From NCBI RefSeq assembly GCF_016775475.1, contig NZ_JAEUXJ010000004.1, positions 248,001 through 312,000 on the forward strand: a stretch of 64,000 nucleotides of DNA, written 5' to 3'. Of this stretch, positions 44,827-52,901 are shown piece by piece; positions within the stretch are counted from its first letter, which is position 1, and each line of letters opens with the position of its first letter. Origin of the DNA: Belnapia mucosa. GTDB lineage: Bacteria; Pseudomonadota; Alphaproteobacteria; Acetobacterales; Acetobacteraceae. The position numbers were made by a program, and so were the translations under genes. The notes under the pieces are model-generated. The model saw nothing but the letters and a program-made list of their open reading frames with translations, was not told where the DNA came from and ran no database searches.

Positions 44827-45606
44827 TCAGACGCCCTGGCCGGGATTCTTGACGCCCGCCGCGAAGCGGGCGCTGCCCTCGGCCTGGGCCGTGGTCTTAG
44901 AACGGATTGTGAGGTTCACCATCTGGCCGTGATCCATGGCTTCCTGCCAATCGGTGATGATCGCGGGGATGCGGTCGAGCGCCTTCTTGCTTTCGGTCAG
45001 CGCGACGGCATCGAATTGCGCGATCTTCTGCGCCAGCGCGGTGGCGGTCGGGAGCAGCGTCTCCGGCTCCACGCATTGGTTCACCATGCCCCAGCGCTCG
45101 GCGGTGGCGCCGTCGATGCGGTTGGTCGTTAGCACCAGCCAGGCCGCCTGCTTGCGCGTCACGCCCGAGAGCTGGATCGCCGGTCCCGCCATGCCGGGAT
45201 AGGTGGAGAAGCCCATCTCCGGGCAGCCGATGCTGGCGCGCGTGCTGGCGATGGCGAGGTCGCAGACATTGATCAGCGTTGCGCCGCCGCCGAGCGCGAG
45301 GCCGTTCACCGCGGCAATGAAGATGGCGGGATGCGCGCGGATCGCCATGTTCACCGCGATCCACTCCTCGCCGGCATCGTCGAGGCCCTGCTCGCGGTCC
45401 TGCTCACGCTCCTTCAGGTCCATGCCGGCGCAGAAGCTGCCGCCGGTGCCGGTCAGGACGATCGCCCTGGCCTCGCCGCGCAGGGATTCGAAGGCGCGCA
45501 GCAGGCCGCGGCGGCTGGCGCGGTCCATGGCGTTGCGCTTCGCCTCGCGGTCGATGCGCAGCTCGGCCCAGCCCTGGTGGCGGGTGAGGATGATGGGATC
45601 GGCCAT
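44827..45606 (-). CDS. Crotonase-fold enoyl-CoA hydratase/isomerase family protein
   Basis: A 259-residue crotonase with FCAGMDLKERE and VNGLALGGGATLINVCDLA for the oxyanion hole, and GCPEMGFSTYPG for the second acidic residue. The first hydratase glutamate is Thr here (GGGATL), so the reaction may be isomerisation or retro-aldol chemistry rather than hydration. It sits between the DUF35 gene and the CoA-transferases, which argues for a CoA-bound intermediate of the same pathway. It differs from the crotonase at 33.4 kb. Confidence 0.92.
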   Translation of the reverse strand: MADPIILTRHQGWAELRIDREAKRNAMDRASRRGLLRAFESLRGEARAIVLTGTGGSFCAGMDLKEREQDREQGLDDAGEEWIAVNMAIRAHPAIFIAAVNGLALGGGATLINVCDLAIASTRASIGCPEMGFSTYPGMAGPAIQLSGVTRKQAAWLVLTTNRIDGATAERWGMVNQCVEPETLLPTATALAQKIAQFDAVALTESKKALDRIPAIITDWQEAMDHGQMVNLTIRSKTTAQAEGSARFAAGVKNPGQGV

Positions 45607-45612
45607 GGCGGC

Positions 45613-46023
45613 TCAGGCCTCCGGACCGAATTGCGGAAGCAGGAAGTCGCCCGGCCCGCCGGGGAAGCGCACCGCGAGGCGCATGCCGATCCGCGCCTCG
45701 GCCGCCGTCATGCCGTCGAGATTCGTGAGCAGGTAGGGCCCTTCCTCCAGCTTCACCATGGCGACGGGATAGGGCAGCTCATCCTTCATGCCGTCGAAAT
45801 ACTTCTGGTGGAACACCACGAAGGACCACAGCTCGCCGCGGCCCGAAGCGGTGACCCATTCCCAGTCCGGCCGGCCGGTGAAGGGCGAGACCGGGCCGGG
45901 CGGGAAGAAGCAGCGGCCGGTCGCGGTGCAGCGCTGCAGCACCAGGCGCCGCTCGCGGCAGGCGTCCCAGAAGGTCCGATTCCAATTGTCGATAACCGGG
46001 GCGGGGCGAGTGGCGAGGCTCAT
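45613..46023 (-). CDS. DUF35 (OB-fold, zinc-ribbon) partner protein
   Basis: A 136-residue DUF35/ChsH2-like protein. The N-terminal part has a CTATGRC pair of the zinc ribbon, but the second cysteine pair is missing (PGPVSP), so metal binding is doubtful. The OB part follows (GRGELWSFVVFHQKYFDGMK and LPYPVAMVKLEEGPYLLTNL). Such proteins bind a thiolase-fold partner. Its start overlaps the stop of the thiolase-fold gene by four bases, the usual pairing. Confidence 0.93.
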   Translation of the reverse strand: MSLATRPAPVIDNWNRTFWDACRERRLVLQRCTATGRCFFPPGPVSPFTGRPDWEWVTASGRGELWSFVVFHQKYFDGMKDELPYPVAMVKLEEGPYLLTNLDGMTAAEARIGMRLAVRFPGGPGDFLLPQFGPEA

Positions 46024-47192
46024 GCGTCCCTCCGCAGGATCAGGCTCTGGGCGATATTGGTGGCGCAGATGTACTGCATGGCCTGGGCGTTCGGGATCTG
46101 CCGGTCGCCGCAGTCGTCGCGCAGCTGCCGCACGCATTCGGCGATGATGCCCCAGCCCTGCATGTAGCTGTCCGAGAGATGCCCGCCGGAGGTATTGGTC
46201 GGCCAGCGCCCCCCCTTCGCCCCATCGGTGCCGAGCTGCAGCGTGCCGTCGCGCACAAAATCGCCGCTCTCGCCCTGTTTGCAGAAGCCCAAGCCTTCCA
46301 GGCTGAACATCACCGTCGGCGAGAAATTGTCGTAGATGCCGAGGCCCTGGATGTCGTCCCGCCCGAAGCCGGCGCGGTCATAGACGCTGCGGGTGGCGCT
46401 GAGATTGGGGTACCAGAAATCATCCGCCGGGGCGCTGCCGTAGTGGAAGGCATCCTGCCGCGCATAGCCCGAGAGCAGCACCGCCGGCCGCCGCAGATCC
46501 CGCGCCCGCTCGGCGCTGGTCATGATCCAGGCGACGGCGCCGTCATTGATGAGGCAGTAGTCGAGCAGCTTCAGCGGCTCGCAGATCGGTCGCGCCGCGG
46601 CATGGTCCTCGAGCGTGATCGGGCGGCCATGCATCACCGCATCGGGGTTGAGGCAGGCATGGTGGCGGAAGGCGACCGAGACCGGGCCGAGATCGGCATG
46701 CGTGGTGCCGAATTCATGCATGTGGCGCTGCCACATCATGGCGTGGATGGCGCCCGGGCTGGTCATGCCCCAGGGCGACCACTGGCTGTCGCCGCCGCCA
46801 TAGAGCATCCGCACGCTGCGGCCGTTATTGCCGTAGACCAGCGCGATGGTCTCCGCCGCGCCGCTGGCGATGGCCTGCGCCGCCAGCGCCAGCGAGACGC
46901 CGGAGAAGCGGCCTGGCGCCTCGGTCAGCAGGCAGTATTGCGGATTGATCCCCATGATTTCGGCGAAGCGTTCGTAGCTGGGGATGCGGTTCACGATCAG
47001 CCCGTCGATCTCGGAGGGCTTGAGACCGGCATCGTCCAGCGCGGCGTTCAGCGCTTCGCAGCCCAGGCCGTAGCTGTCGGTTTCGGGGAAGTTGCCGTAG
47101 CGGGTGGTGCCGATGCCCACGAAGGCGATCTTGTCGCGCAGCGGCCATGGCTGATGGATCGCAGGCGATGCGGGCGATGTGTCGGGTGGCAT
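46020..47192 (-). CDS. Thiolase-superfamily protein lacking the thiolase cysteine
   Basis: A 390-residue thiolase-fold protein of the SCP2/Ltp type. The usual nucleophile Cys segment (VCGSG) reads GRFSGVSLALAAQAIASG, without Cys. The C-terminal NTSGGHLSDSYMQGWG gives the conserved His. Ltp2-like relatives with a DUF35 partner are retro-aldolases that cleave beta-hydroxyacyl-CoA, so an aldolase function is inferred rather than thiolysis. It is the first gene of the minus-strand operon and faces a LysR gene. Confidence 0.9.
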   Translation of the reverse strand: MPPDTSPASPAIHQPWPLRDKIAFVGIGTTRYGNFPETDSYGLGCEALNAALDDAGLKPSEIDGLIVNRIPSYERFAEIMGINPQYCLLTEAPGRFSGVSLALAAQAIASGAAETIALVYGNNGRSVRMLYGGGDSQWSPWGMTSPGAIHAMMWQRHMHEFGTTHADLGPVSVAFRHHACLNPDAVMHGRPITLEDHAAARPICEPLKLLDYCLINDGAVAWIMTSAERARDLRRPAVLLSGYARQDAFHYGSAPADDFWYPNLSATRSVYDRAGFGRDDIQGLGIYDNFSPTVMFSLEGLGFCKQGESGDFVRDGTLQLGTDGAKGGRWPTNTSGGHLSDSYMQGWGIIAECVRQLRDDCGDRQIPNAQAMQYICATNIAQSLILRRDA

Positions 47193-47263
47193 GGCGGTCC
47201 GGCTTCCAGACGTTTCTCCGGCGGCGAGGCTGCGCCGGGGTGGAGGCGGGGGCCAGGAATGAA

Positions 47264-47280
47264 TTGGCGGGGTAGGCCAA
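47264..47280. promoter_or_regulatory. Candidate LysR-type operator TTGGC-N7-GCCAA
   Basis: A dyad with 5-bp arms (47264-47268 and 47276-47280) and seven bases between. It fits the T-N11-A frame of LysR-type sites and lies in the 107-base gap between the divergent catabolic operon and the LysR gene, 20 bases before the LysR start. No other clear operator is seen. Confidence 0.5.
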
Positions 47281-47299
47281 CCTGGGGTTAGGCTGGCCC

Positions 47300-48178
47300 A
47301 TGCGCGACACCCTGCCCCCGCTGGCCAGCCTGCATGCCTTCGTCCTGGTGGCGGAGACTGGCAGCCTGACCACGGCGGCGGATCGGCTGAACGTCACCCA
47401 GCCCGCGATCAGCAAGCGCATCCGCGCGCTGGAAGCGCATCTCGGCACCGGCCTGGTGCATCGTGGCGCCAACTCGGTGAGCCTGACCGAGGCCGGGCGC
47501 GACTACGCGGCGGCGCTGGGGGAGGCCTTCGCCGCCATCCGCGGTGCCACCAGCGCGATCGGCGCGCGGCCGGAGGGGCCGCTTCGCATCCGCGCCTATA
47601 CCACCTGGGCGCTGCGCTGGCTGATCCCGCGCCTGCCGCGCTTCCGGGCCCGCCATCCGGGGCAGGAGGTGGAGGTCACCACCTCCATCGCGCCGGTGGA
47701 TTTCGCCCGCGACCCGGTGGATGCCGCGATCCGCTCCGCCGACCATCCGCCCGCGCCCGGTGCAGAGCGATTGCAGGTGGTGGATGTGGCGCCCTATGCC
47801 GCACCGCCGCTGGCCCGCGCGGCCCGGCGCCTGGGGCTGAGTGGCCTGACGCTGCTGGGCAGCCGGGTGCGGCCGGGCGATTGGGAGGTCTGGGCTTCCG
47901 CCACCGGCCACCGGCTGCCCGGCGTGCCGCTGCTGTTCGAGAGCACCTCGCTCGCGGTGCAGGCGGCGCTCGAGGGCCTGGGCGCGGTCATCGTATCGCC
48001 GATGCTGGTGGCGGAGGATGTGCGCCGCCGCCGGCTGCTGCCCATCGCGCCGGGCGTCGTGGATACGGTTGATTCCTATTGGCTGGTGATGCCGCCCGGC
48101 CGTCCGAGGCCAGCCTTGCAGGCCTTCCGCGCCTGGCTGCTGGAGGAGATCGCACACGACCTGTCCGGTGGGGGATGA
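47300..48178 (+). CDS. LysR-family transcriptional regulator
   Basis: A 292-residue LysR-type regulator. The winged HTH is TAADRLNVTQPAISKRIRAL with the following GLVHRGANSVSLTEAG; the effector domain includes GPLRIRAYTTWALRWLIPRL. It is transcribed divergently from the CoA operon, which it probably controls; the inducer would be the acid taken up by the Bug receptor or its CoA ester. The ATG at 47300 has no strong ribosome site and is just 20 bases from the candidate operator, consistent with autoregulation. Confidence 0.94.
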   Translation: MRDTLPPLASLHAFVLVAETGSLTTAADRLNVTQPAISKRIRALEAHLGTGLVHRGANSVSLTEAGRDYAAALGEAFAAIRGATSAIGARPEGPLRIRAYTTWALRWLIPRLPRFRARHPGQEVEVTTSIAPVDFARDPVDAAIRSADHPPAPGAERLQVVDVAPYAAPPLARAARRLGLSGLTLLGSRVRPGDWEVWASATGHRLPGVPLLFESTSLAVQAALEGLGAVIVSPMLVAEDVRRRRLLPIAPGVVDTVDSYWLVMPPGRPRPALQAFRAWLLEEIAHDLSGGG

Positions 48179-48226
48179 CCGGTCCCGGTTTGGCGCGTTC
48201 ACGCCCGGCACCAGCCGGAGCCCGAG

Positions 48227-48904
48227 ATGCCGCAGCGTCCTCAGGTCGTCGCCTTCGACGTAATCGAGACCCTCTTCCCGATCCAGCCGTTGCAGGGAGG
48301 GTTGGAGGCGCTCGGCCTGCCGCCGCAGATGCTGCAGGCCTGGTTCGCGGCCAGCCTGCGCGACAGCTTCGCGCTGGCGGCAATCGGCGCCTTCCAGCCG
48401 CTGCGGGCCATCATGGAGGCGGCCCTGGATGACCTACTCACCCAGCAGGGGCGCACGGCCTCGCCGGCTGCGACATCCGCCCTACTCGATGCCATGGCGA
48501 CCCTGCCCCCGCAGGCGGACGCGGTGGAGGCGGTCGCGATACTGACCACGGCCGGGTTGCGGGTCATGGCGCTGAGCAATGGCGGCGCGGCGGCGACGGA
48601 GAGCCTTCTGCGGGGCGCCGGCTTGCATGAGAGGGTGGCGCCGGTGGTCACGACGGCGGAGGTGCGCCTCAGCAAGCCCCGGCGCGAGGTCTATCTCCAC
48701 GCCGCCCAAAGGGCCGGGGTCGAGCCCGGGCGGCTCATGCTGGTGGCGGCGCATCCCTGGGATACGAATGGTGCCAAGGCGGCGGGGCTGCTGGCGGCCT
48801 TCGTCGCCCGCGGCCGCCCCTATCCGGCCATCCTGACGGCGCCCGATCTGCAGGGCGATGGCTTGGCCGATGTCGCGCGGGCGATCATCGCCCTGTCGGA
48901 TTGA
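48227..48904 (+). CDS. HAD-superfamily hydrolase, haloacid dehalogenase-like
   Basis: A 225-residue HAD protein. Motif I is AFDVIETLF with the nucleophile Asp. A helical cap follows. Motif II is VMALSNGGAAATES (Ser), motif III LSKPRREVYLHA (Lys) and motif IV VAAHPWDTNGAKAAG (Asp). The layout resembles type II haloacid dehalogenases. The usual active-site Arg of dehalogenases is not obvious, so phosphatase activity is possible. It sits 48 bases after the LysR gene and 10 before yjbQ. Confidence 0.92.
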   Translation: MPQRPQVVAFDVIETLFPIQPLQGGLEALGLPPQMLQAWFAASLRDSFALAAIGAFQPLRAIMEAALDDLLTQQGRTASPAATSALLDAMATLPPQADAVEAVAILTTAGLRVMALSNGGAAATESLLRGAGLHERVAPVVTTAEVRLSKPRREVYLHAAQRAGVEPGRLMLVAAHPWDTNGAKAAGLLAAFVARGRPYPAILTAPDLQGDGLADVARAIIALSD

Positions 48905-48914
48905 GAGAGCAGCC

Positions 48915-49349
48915 ATGGAACAGCGGCTTCATCGCATCGAGGTCGAGACGCGCGGGCGCGGCTTGGTCGACATCACCGGCCAGGTCTGCCGCTGGGCCGG
49001 GGCACAGGGAATCGGCACCGGCCTGCTGACGATCTGGTGCCGGCATACCTCGGCCTCCCTGCTGGTGCAGGAGAATGCCTCGCCGGAGGTCCGGACCGAT
49101 CTCGAAGCCTTCCTCCGGCGCCTCGTGCCCGATGGCGGCGATGGCCGCTACCGGCATGAGGAGGAGGGACCGGACGACATGCCGGCCCATATCCGCGCCG
49201 CCCTGACGCAGACCCAGCTCTCGATCCCGGTGGATGATGGCCGGCCCGTGCTCGGGACCTGGCAAGGTGTCTATCTCTACGAGCACCGGACCAGCCCGCA
49301 TCGGCGCGAACTGGTGCTGCATCTGCTTGGCGAGGCGGCGGGGCCGTAA
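48915..49349 (+). CDS. YjbQ/UPF0047 family protein (secondary thiamine-phosphate synthase type)
   Basis: A 144-residue protein of the YjbQ family, nearly all of which is the conserved domain: WCRHTSASLLVQENA, the Asp-rich EEEGPDDMPAHIRAALT, and GTWQGVYLYEHRTSPHRREL. The family can replace ThiE in vitro to a small extent; its normal role is uncertain. The ATG at 48915 follows GAGAGAGCAGCC and gives the usual length. Confidence 0.94.
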   Translation: MEQRLHRIEVETRGRGLVDITGQVCRWAGAQGIGTGLLTIWCRHTSASLLVQENASPEVRTDLEAFLRRLVPDGGDGRYRHEEEGPDDMPAHIRAALTQTQLSIPVDDGRPVLGTWQGVYLYEHRTSPHRRELVLHLLGEAAGP

Positions 49350-49356
49350 GGCGTCC

Positions 49357-49878
49357 TCAGCGCGATTGCGCCGGCCTGCTGCGGGATCGCTTAGCGGCGA
49401 TCTGCGCCAGCGTCACCGGCCGAAACTCCCAGACATCGACACCGACATCGGTCTGGCGCGTCATCGGTGCCAAGCGGCCATGGCTATGGCCATGCAGGTT
49501 GAGCCAGCCGCGGCCCATATTGCGCCAACTGCGGAAGGGGTAGTGGCAGAGGACGAGGCCGACGCCGCCCAGCTCGATCTCGGCATAGGCCTGGGTGCTC
49601 GCCCAGCCGGCCAGCTCCGTCGTCGCCGGTGGATCGTTGTTGCCGGCGACCAGATGCTTGCGGCCGTGCAGCCGGACGAGCAGATCCGCCATCGCCGCCG
49701 CTGGCATGCCGAGGGCGAAATCGCCGAGATGCCAGACCTCGTCCTCGGGACCGACGGTCGCGTTCCAGCGCTCCAGCATGGCCGCATCCATCGCGGCCAG
49801 GGAGTCGAAGGGACGCCGGTAGAAACCTCGCGCCCCGGCATGGCCGAAATGGGTGTCGCTGGTGAAGAAAACGGCCAT
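49357..49878 (-). CDS. Calcineurin-like metallophosphoesterase
   Basis: A 173-residue two-metal phosphoesterase. Ligands are visible in order: FTSDTHFGHAG, WHLGDFALG, AGNNDPP, LCHYPFRSW and LHGHSHGR. This is the short YfcE-unrelated form found next to assorted genes, with unknown phosphoester substrate. It is a single minus-strand gene convergent with yjbQ, with seven bases between them. The ATG at 49878 leads straight into the first motif. Confidence 0.94.
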   Translation of the reverse strand: MAVFFTSDTHFGHAGARGFYRRPFDSLAAMDAAMLERWNATVGPEDEVWHLGDFALGMPAAAMADLLVRLHGRKHLVAGNNDPPATTELAGWASTQAYAEIELGGVGLVLCHYPFRSWRNMGRGWLNLHGHSHGRLAPMTRQTDVGVDVWEFRPVTLAQIAAKRSRSRPAQSR

Positions 49879-49943
49879 GGCACTGCCCGGTCACCTCGCT
49901 TCGCGCCAAGCGCCCGAGGGCCCGCTATCGGTCCAGCCTGCCG

Positions 49944-50840
49944 CTAGGCCGCATGGTGCAGCCCCACCGGCGTCGCTCCTGCCGGCACCTCGTCGCAGGT
50001 GGTGCGCCGCAGCTCGCGTGCCTCGTTCAGGTCGTAGCGGCGGCCGCGATGCAGCGTCGCGCGGTTGTCCCAGATCACCAGGTCGCCGGGACGCCATTCG
50101 TGCCGGTAGCGGAGATGCGGCTGGGTCGCGTGCTCCAGCAGATCCAGCAGCAGCATCTTCCCCTCGGCCACCCCCATGCCGAGGATCCGCCGCGCATGGA
50201 TGCCACAGAACAGCACCTTGCGGCCGGAGCCGGGATGGATGCGGACCAGCGGCCAGACCACCGCCGGCAGCGCCGCCAGCTGCTCCGGCGTATAGTCGGT
50301 GTCGCCGAGCAGGGTCATGCGGGAATGCAGCGCGAAATGCTCGGCCTCCAGCCCCTCCACCTGGCGCTGCAGCGCCGGCGGCAGCGCATCCCAGGCGGCG
50401 CGGAGATCGACATATTCCGTCTCCCCGCCCCAGCTCGGCAGGGTCACGGCCGAGAGCATGGAATAGGAGACGGCCGGGGCCTGGAAGCTGCTGTCGCTAT
50501 GCCAGAGCTGGTTGGCAAGGCCGCTGACCACCTTCTTGCTGTCGCGCGGCAGCGGCCGCCCCTCGGCATCGAGGTTGGAGATGTCGATCAGCGTCGCCTC
50601 GCGCATCCGCTCGGCCCGGCCACCGATCTTCTTCAGGCCGGGATTGAGCGGCCCGAATTGCCGGGCCATCGCCACCTGCTGCTCCTGCTCCATCAGCTGG
50701 TCGCGGAAGACCAGCACGGCATGCTGGTCCAGCGCCTCGACCACCGCTCGGACCTCCTCCGGGCCCAGGGGCTGGCGCAGGTCGAGGCCGCTGGCCTCGG
50801 CGCCGAAAACCGGGTGCAGCGGGCGGAGCGTGAGCGTCAT
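49944..50840 (-). CDS. TauD/TfdA-family alpha-ketoglutarate dioxygenase
   Basis: A 298-residue Fe(II)/2-oxoglutarate dioxygenase. The facial triad is LWHSDSSF (His, Asp) and DNRATLHRGRRYD (His); the Arg for 2-oxoglutarate is in LRRTTCDEV. The N-terminus VFGAEASGLDLRQPL is typical. TfdA-like members hydroxylate aryloxyacids or similar compounds and TauD acts on taurine; the substrate cannot be chosen here. It stands alone on the minus strand, with the DjlA-like gene divergent. Confidence 0.94.
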   Translation of the reverse strand: MTLTLRPLHPVFGAEASGLDLRQPLGPEEVRAVVEALDQHAVLVFRDQLMEQEQQVAMARQFGPLNPGLKKIGGRAERMREATLIDISNLDAEGRPLPRDSKKVVSGLANQLWHSDSSFQAPAVSYSMLSAVTLPSWGGETEYVDLRAAWDALPPALQRQVEGLEAEHFALHSRMTLLGDTDYTPEQLAALPAVVWPLVRIHPGSGRKVLFCGIHARRILGMGVAEGKMLLLDLLEHATQPHLRYRHEWRPGDLVIWDNRATLHRGRRYDLNEARELRRTTCDEVPAGATPVGLHHAA

Positions 50841-50956
50841 GGCCGTTTTCTCCCTTTACCGCCGAGTCTAACCATTCGGGGAAGGCGATGCGAGGCCCCT
50901 TCCCGCCCCGCCCGGGCATGCTAAGGCTGGACCAGCGCAACAGGCGGGACGGGTTC

Positions 50957-51763
50957 TTGAGCCTCTGGGGCAAGATCATCGGCGGGGTGACGGGGTTCAT
51001 GACCGGCGGGCCGCTCGGCGCCGTGGTCGGGGCGGCGCTCGGCCATGCCTCGGACCAGGGGGTCAATCCGCTGGGCTCGCTGTTCGGCCGCTCCGCGGTG
51101 CGGCAGGCGGCGGATGCGGCGGCGCTGCTCGGCAGCCGGGAACAGCTCTTTGCCATCACCGTCGTGGTCCTGGCCGCCAAGCTCGCCAAATGCGACGGGC
51201 CGGTGAAGCGGGCCGAGATCGACGCCTTCAAGCGGTTGTTCCGTATCCCGCCCGAGAACCTGCGCGAGGTGGCCGCCCTGTTCGACCAGGCGCGCGACAG
51301 CGCCGACCCGGCGGAGCCCTTCGCCCAGCGACTGGGCGAGGCCTTCCCGGACAACAAGGGCATGCTGGAGGACGTGCTGGCCGCCCTCTTCCAGATCGCC
51401 CTCGCCGATGGGCCGCTGACCAAGGCGGAGCTGGCTTTCCTGCAGGGTGTGCAGCGCGGCTTCGGCCTGGATGCCCGGGCCTGGGAAAGGGCGCGGGACG
51501 GGCAGACCTCGCGGGCCACCGGCGGCGGCAGTGGCGGCGGTGCCATGGCCGAGACCGGACCCGACCCCTATGCGATCCTCGGCGTCTCCCGCGATGCCTC
51601 GGACGAAGCGCTGCGCCAGGCCTGGCGGCGGCTGATGCGGGAGAACCATCCGGACAGCCTTGCCTCGCGCGGCGTGCCGGCGGAATTCGTCAAGCGGGCA
51701 ACGGAAAAGGTCGCGGAGATCAACGCCGCCTGGGACCGGGTGAAGCGGGAGCGGAAGCTCTGA
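50957..51763 (+). CDS. DjlA-like co-chaperone (TerB-like domain plus J domain)
   Basis: A protein of about 268 residues. The N-terminal part has a Gly-rich hydrophobic segment (GKIIGGVTGFMTGGPLGAVV), then a TerB-like helical domain (about 50-180), a Gly/Ser linker and a C-terminal J domain with NHPDS (the HPD motif). It should recruit DnaK to a specific site. TTG 50957 gives the usual N-terminus LSLWGKIIGG; in-frame ATGs at 50918 and 50888 add residues without family similarity. Confidence 0.88.
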   Translation: MSLWGKIIGGVTGFMTGGPLGAVVGAALGHASDQGVNPLGSLFGRSAVRQAADAAALLGSREQLFAITVVVLAAKLAKCDGPVKRAEIDAFKRLFRIPPENLREVAALFDQARDSADPAEPFAQRLGEAFPDNKGMLEDVLAALFQIALADGPLTKAELAFLQGVQRGFGLDARAWERARDGQTSRATGGGSGGGAMAETGPDPYAILGVSRDASDEALRQAWRRLMRENHPDSLASRGVPAEFVKRATEKVAEINAAWDRVKRERKL

Positions 51764-52455
51764 GGATCATCGACGCGCCGAGCCCGAACCAGGATGCACG
51801 GCCGGCGGAGATGCCGGTCGATATCCTGCTGCTGCACTATACTGGGATGCAGAGCGGCGCGGCAGCGATCGCCCGGCTGCGGGACCCCGAGGCGCGCGTC
51901 TCCTCTCATTACGTGGTCGAGGAAGATGGCGCGGTGTTCCGGCTGGTGCCGGAGGAGCGGCGCGCCTGGCATGCGGGCATTTCCCACTGGCGCGGCCGGT
52001 CGGGATTGAACGACCGCAGCATCGGGATCGAGATCGTCAACCCTGGCCATGAATGGGGCTACCGCCCCTTCCCTGCCCTGCAGATGGCGGCGGTCTGCGA
52101 CCTCTGCCTCGGCATCCTCGGCCGGCATCCGATCGCGGCCTGGGATGTGGTCGGGCATAGCGACGTGGCGCCGGACCGCAAGCAGGATCCGGGCGAGTTC
52201 TTCGACTGGCAGGGGCTGGCGGCGAATGGCGTGGGGCTCTGGCCCGCGGCGCCGGGGTCCGCGCCAGGGGGGACTGAAGCCGACGCGGCGGCGCTGCTGG
52301 CGGCGATCGGCTACCGGCCGGACCTGCCGCTGCCGCTGCTGCTCAGCGCCTTCCAGCGCCGCTGGCGGCCGGCGCGGGTGGATGGCTTGGCCGATGCGGA
52401 GACGCTCGGCCTGCTGGCCGCGGTCGCGGCGCTGCACCCGCCCTTCGGGCATTGA
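51760..52455 (+). CDS. N-acetylmuramoyl-L-alanine amidase (AmpD/AmiD type)
   Basis: An amidase_2 enzyme of about 231 residues that cuts the amide bond between muramic acid and L-Ala. Zinc ligands lie in LLLHYTGM (His) and VVGHSDVAPDRKQDPG (His, Asp); EIVNPGHEWGYRPFP is the substrate loop. No signal peptide is seen, so it may act on recycled muropeptides in the cytoplasm. The first ordinary start, ATG 51811, would cut off the conserved APSPNQDARP segment. I therefore place the start at CTG 51760, overlapping the previous stop (CTGA). A C-terminal peptidoglycan-binding-like helix follows. Confidence 0.87.
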   Translation: MRIIDAPSPNQDARPAEMPVDILLLHYTGMQSGAAAIARLRDPEARVSSHYVVEEDGAVFRLVPEERRAWHAGISHWRGRSGLNDRSIGIEIVNPGHEWGYRPFPALQMAAVCDLCLGILGRHPIAAWDVVGHSDVAPDRKQDPGEFFDWQGLAANGVGLWPAAPGSAPGGTEADAAALLAAIGYRPDLPLPLLLSAFQRRWRPARVDGLADAETLGLLAAVAALHPPFGH

Positions 52456-52487
52456 CGCGGGCGCCCTGGCCGGCGCATCAGGGCGCC

Positions 52488-52901
52488 GCGTCAGGTGGCT
52501 GGGCGGCCGCTGGCATCGCTGCAAGGCGGTGCTGGAGGAAAGTCCGGGCTCCACGGGAATACGGTGCCGGCCAACGGCCGGCGGGGGTCAAACCCCAGGG
52601 AAAGTGCCACAGAGAAGAGACCGCCGGGCCGCCGCAAGGCTGTCCGGCAAGGGTGAAACGGTGCGGCAAGAGCGCACCGCGCCCCTGGCAACGGGGGCGG
52701 CAGGGCAAACCCCACCGGGAGCAAGGCCGAATAGGGGTGACCGGCGAGCGTGGGCTTGGCCCGCGTGGCGCAAGGGCGTTCCCGCCCCGTCGCCCGGGTT
52801 GGCCGCGTGAGGCGCGCCGCGAGGCGCGTCCCAGAGGAATGGTCGCCTCGTCCCCGGTTTTCCGGGGGCGGACAGAACCCGGCTTACAGGCCGCCTGACG
52901 C
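52488..52901 (+). ncRNA. rnpB: RNase P RNA, class A
   Basis: The catalytic RNA of ribonuclease P, about 414 nt. The 5' region has the conserved GAGGAAAGTCCGGGCTCC (52537-52554), and the 3' region has ACAGAACCCGGCTTACAGG (52872-52890). The ends pair as P1: GCGTCAGGTGGC (52488-52499) with GCCGCCTGACGC (52890-52901), one G-U pair included. It processes the 5' ends of tRNA precursors. It lies between the amidase gene and mraZ. Confidence 0.97.
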
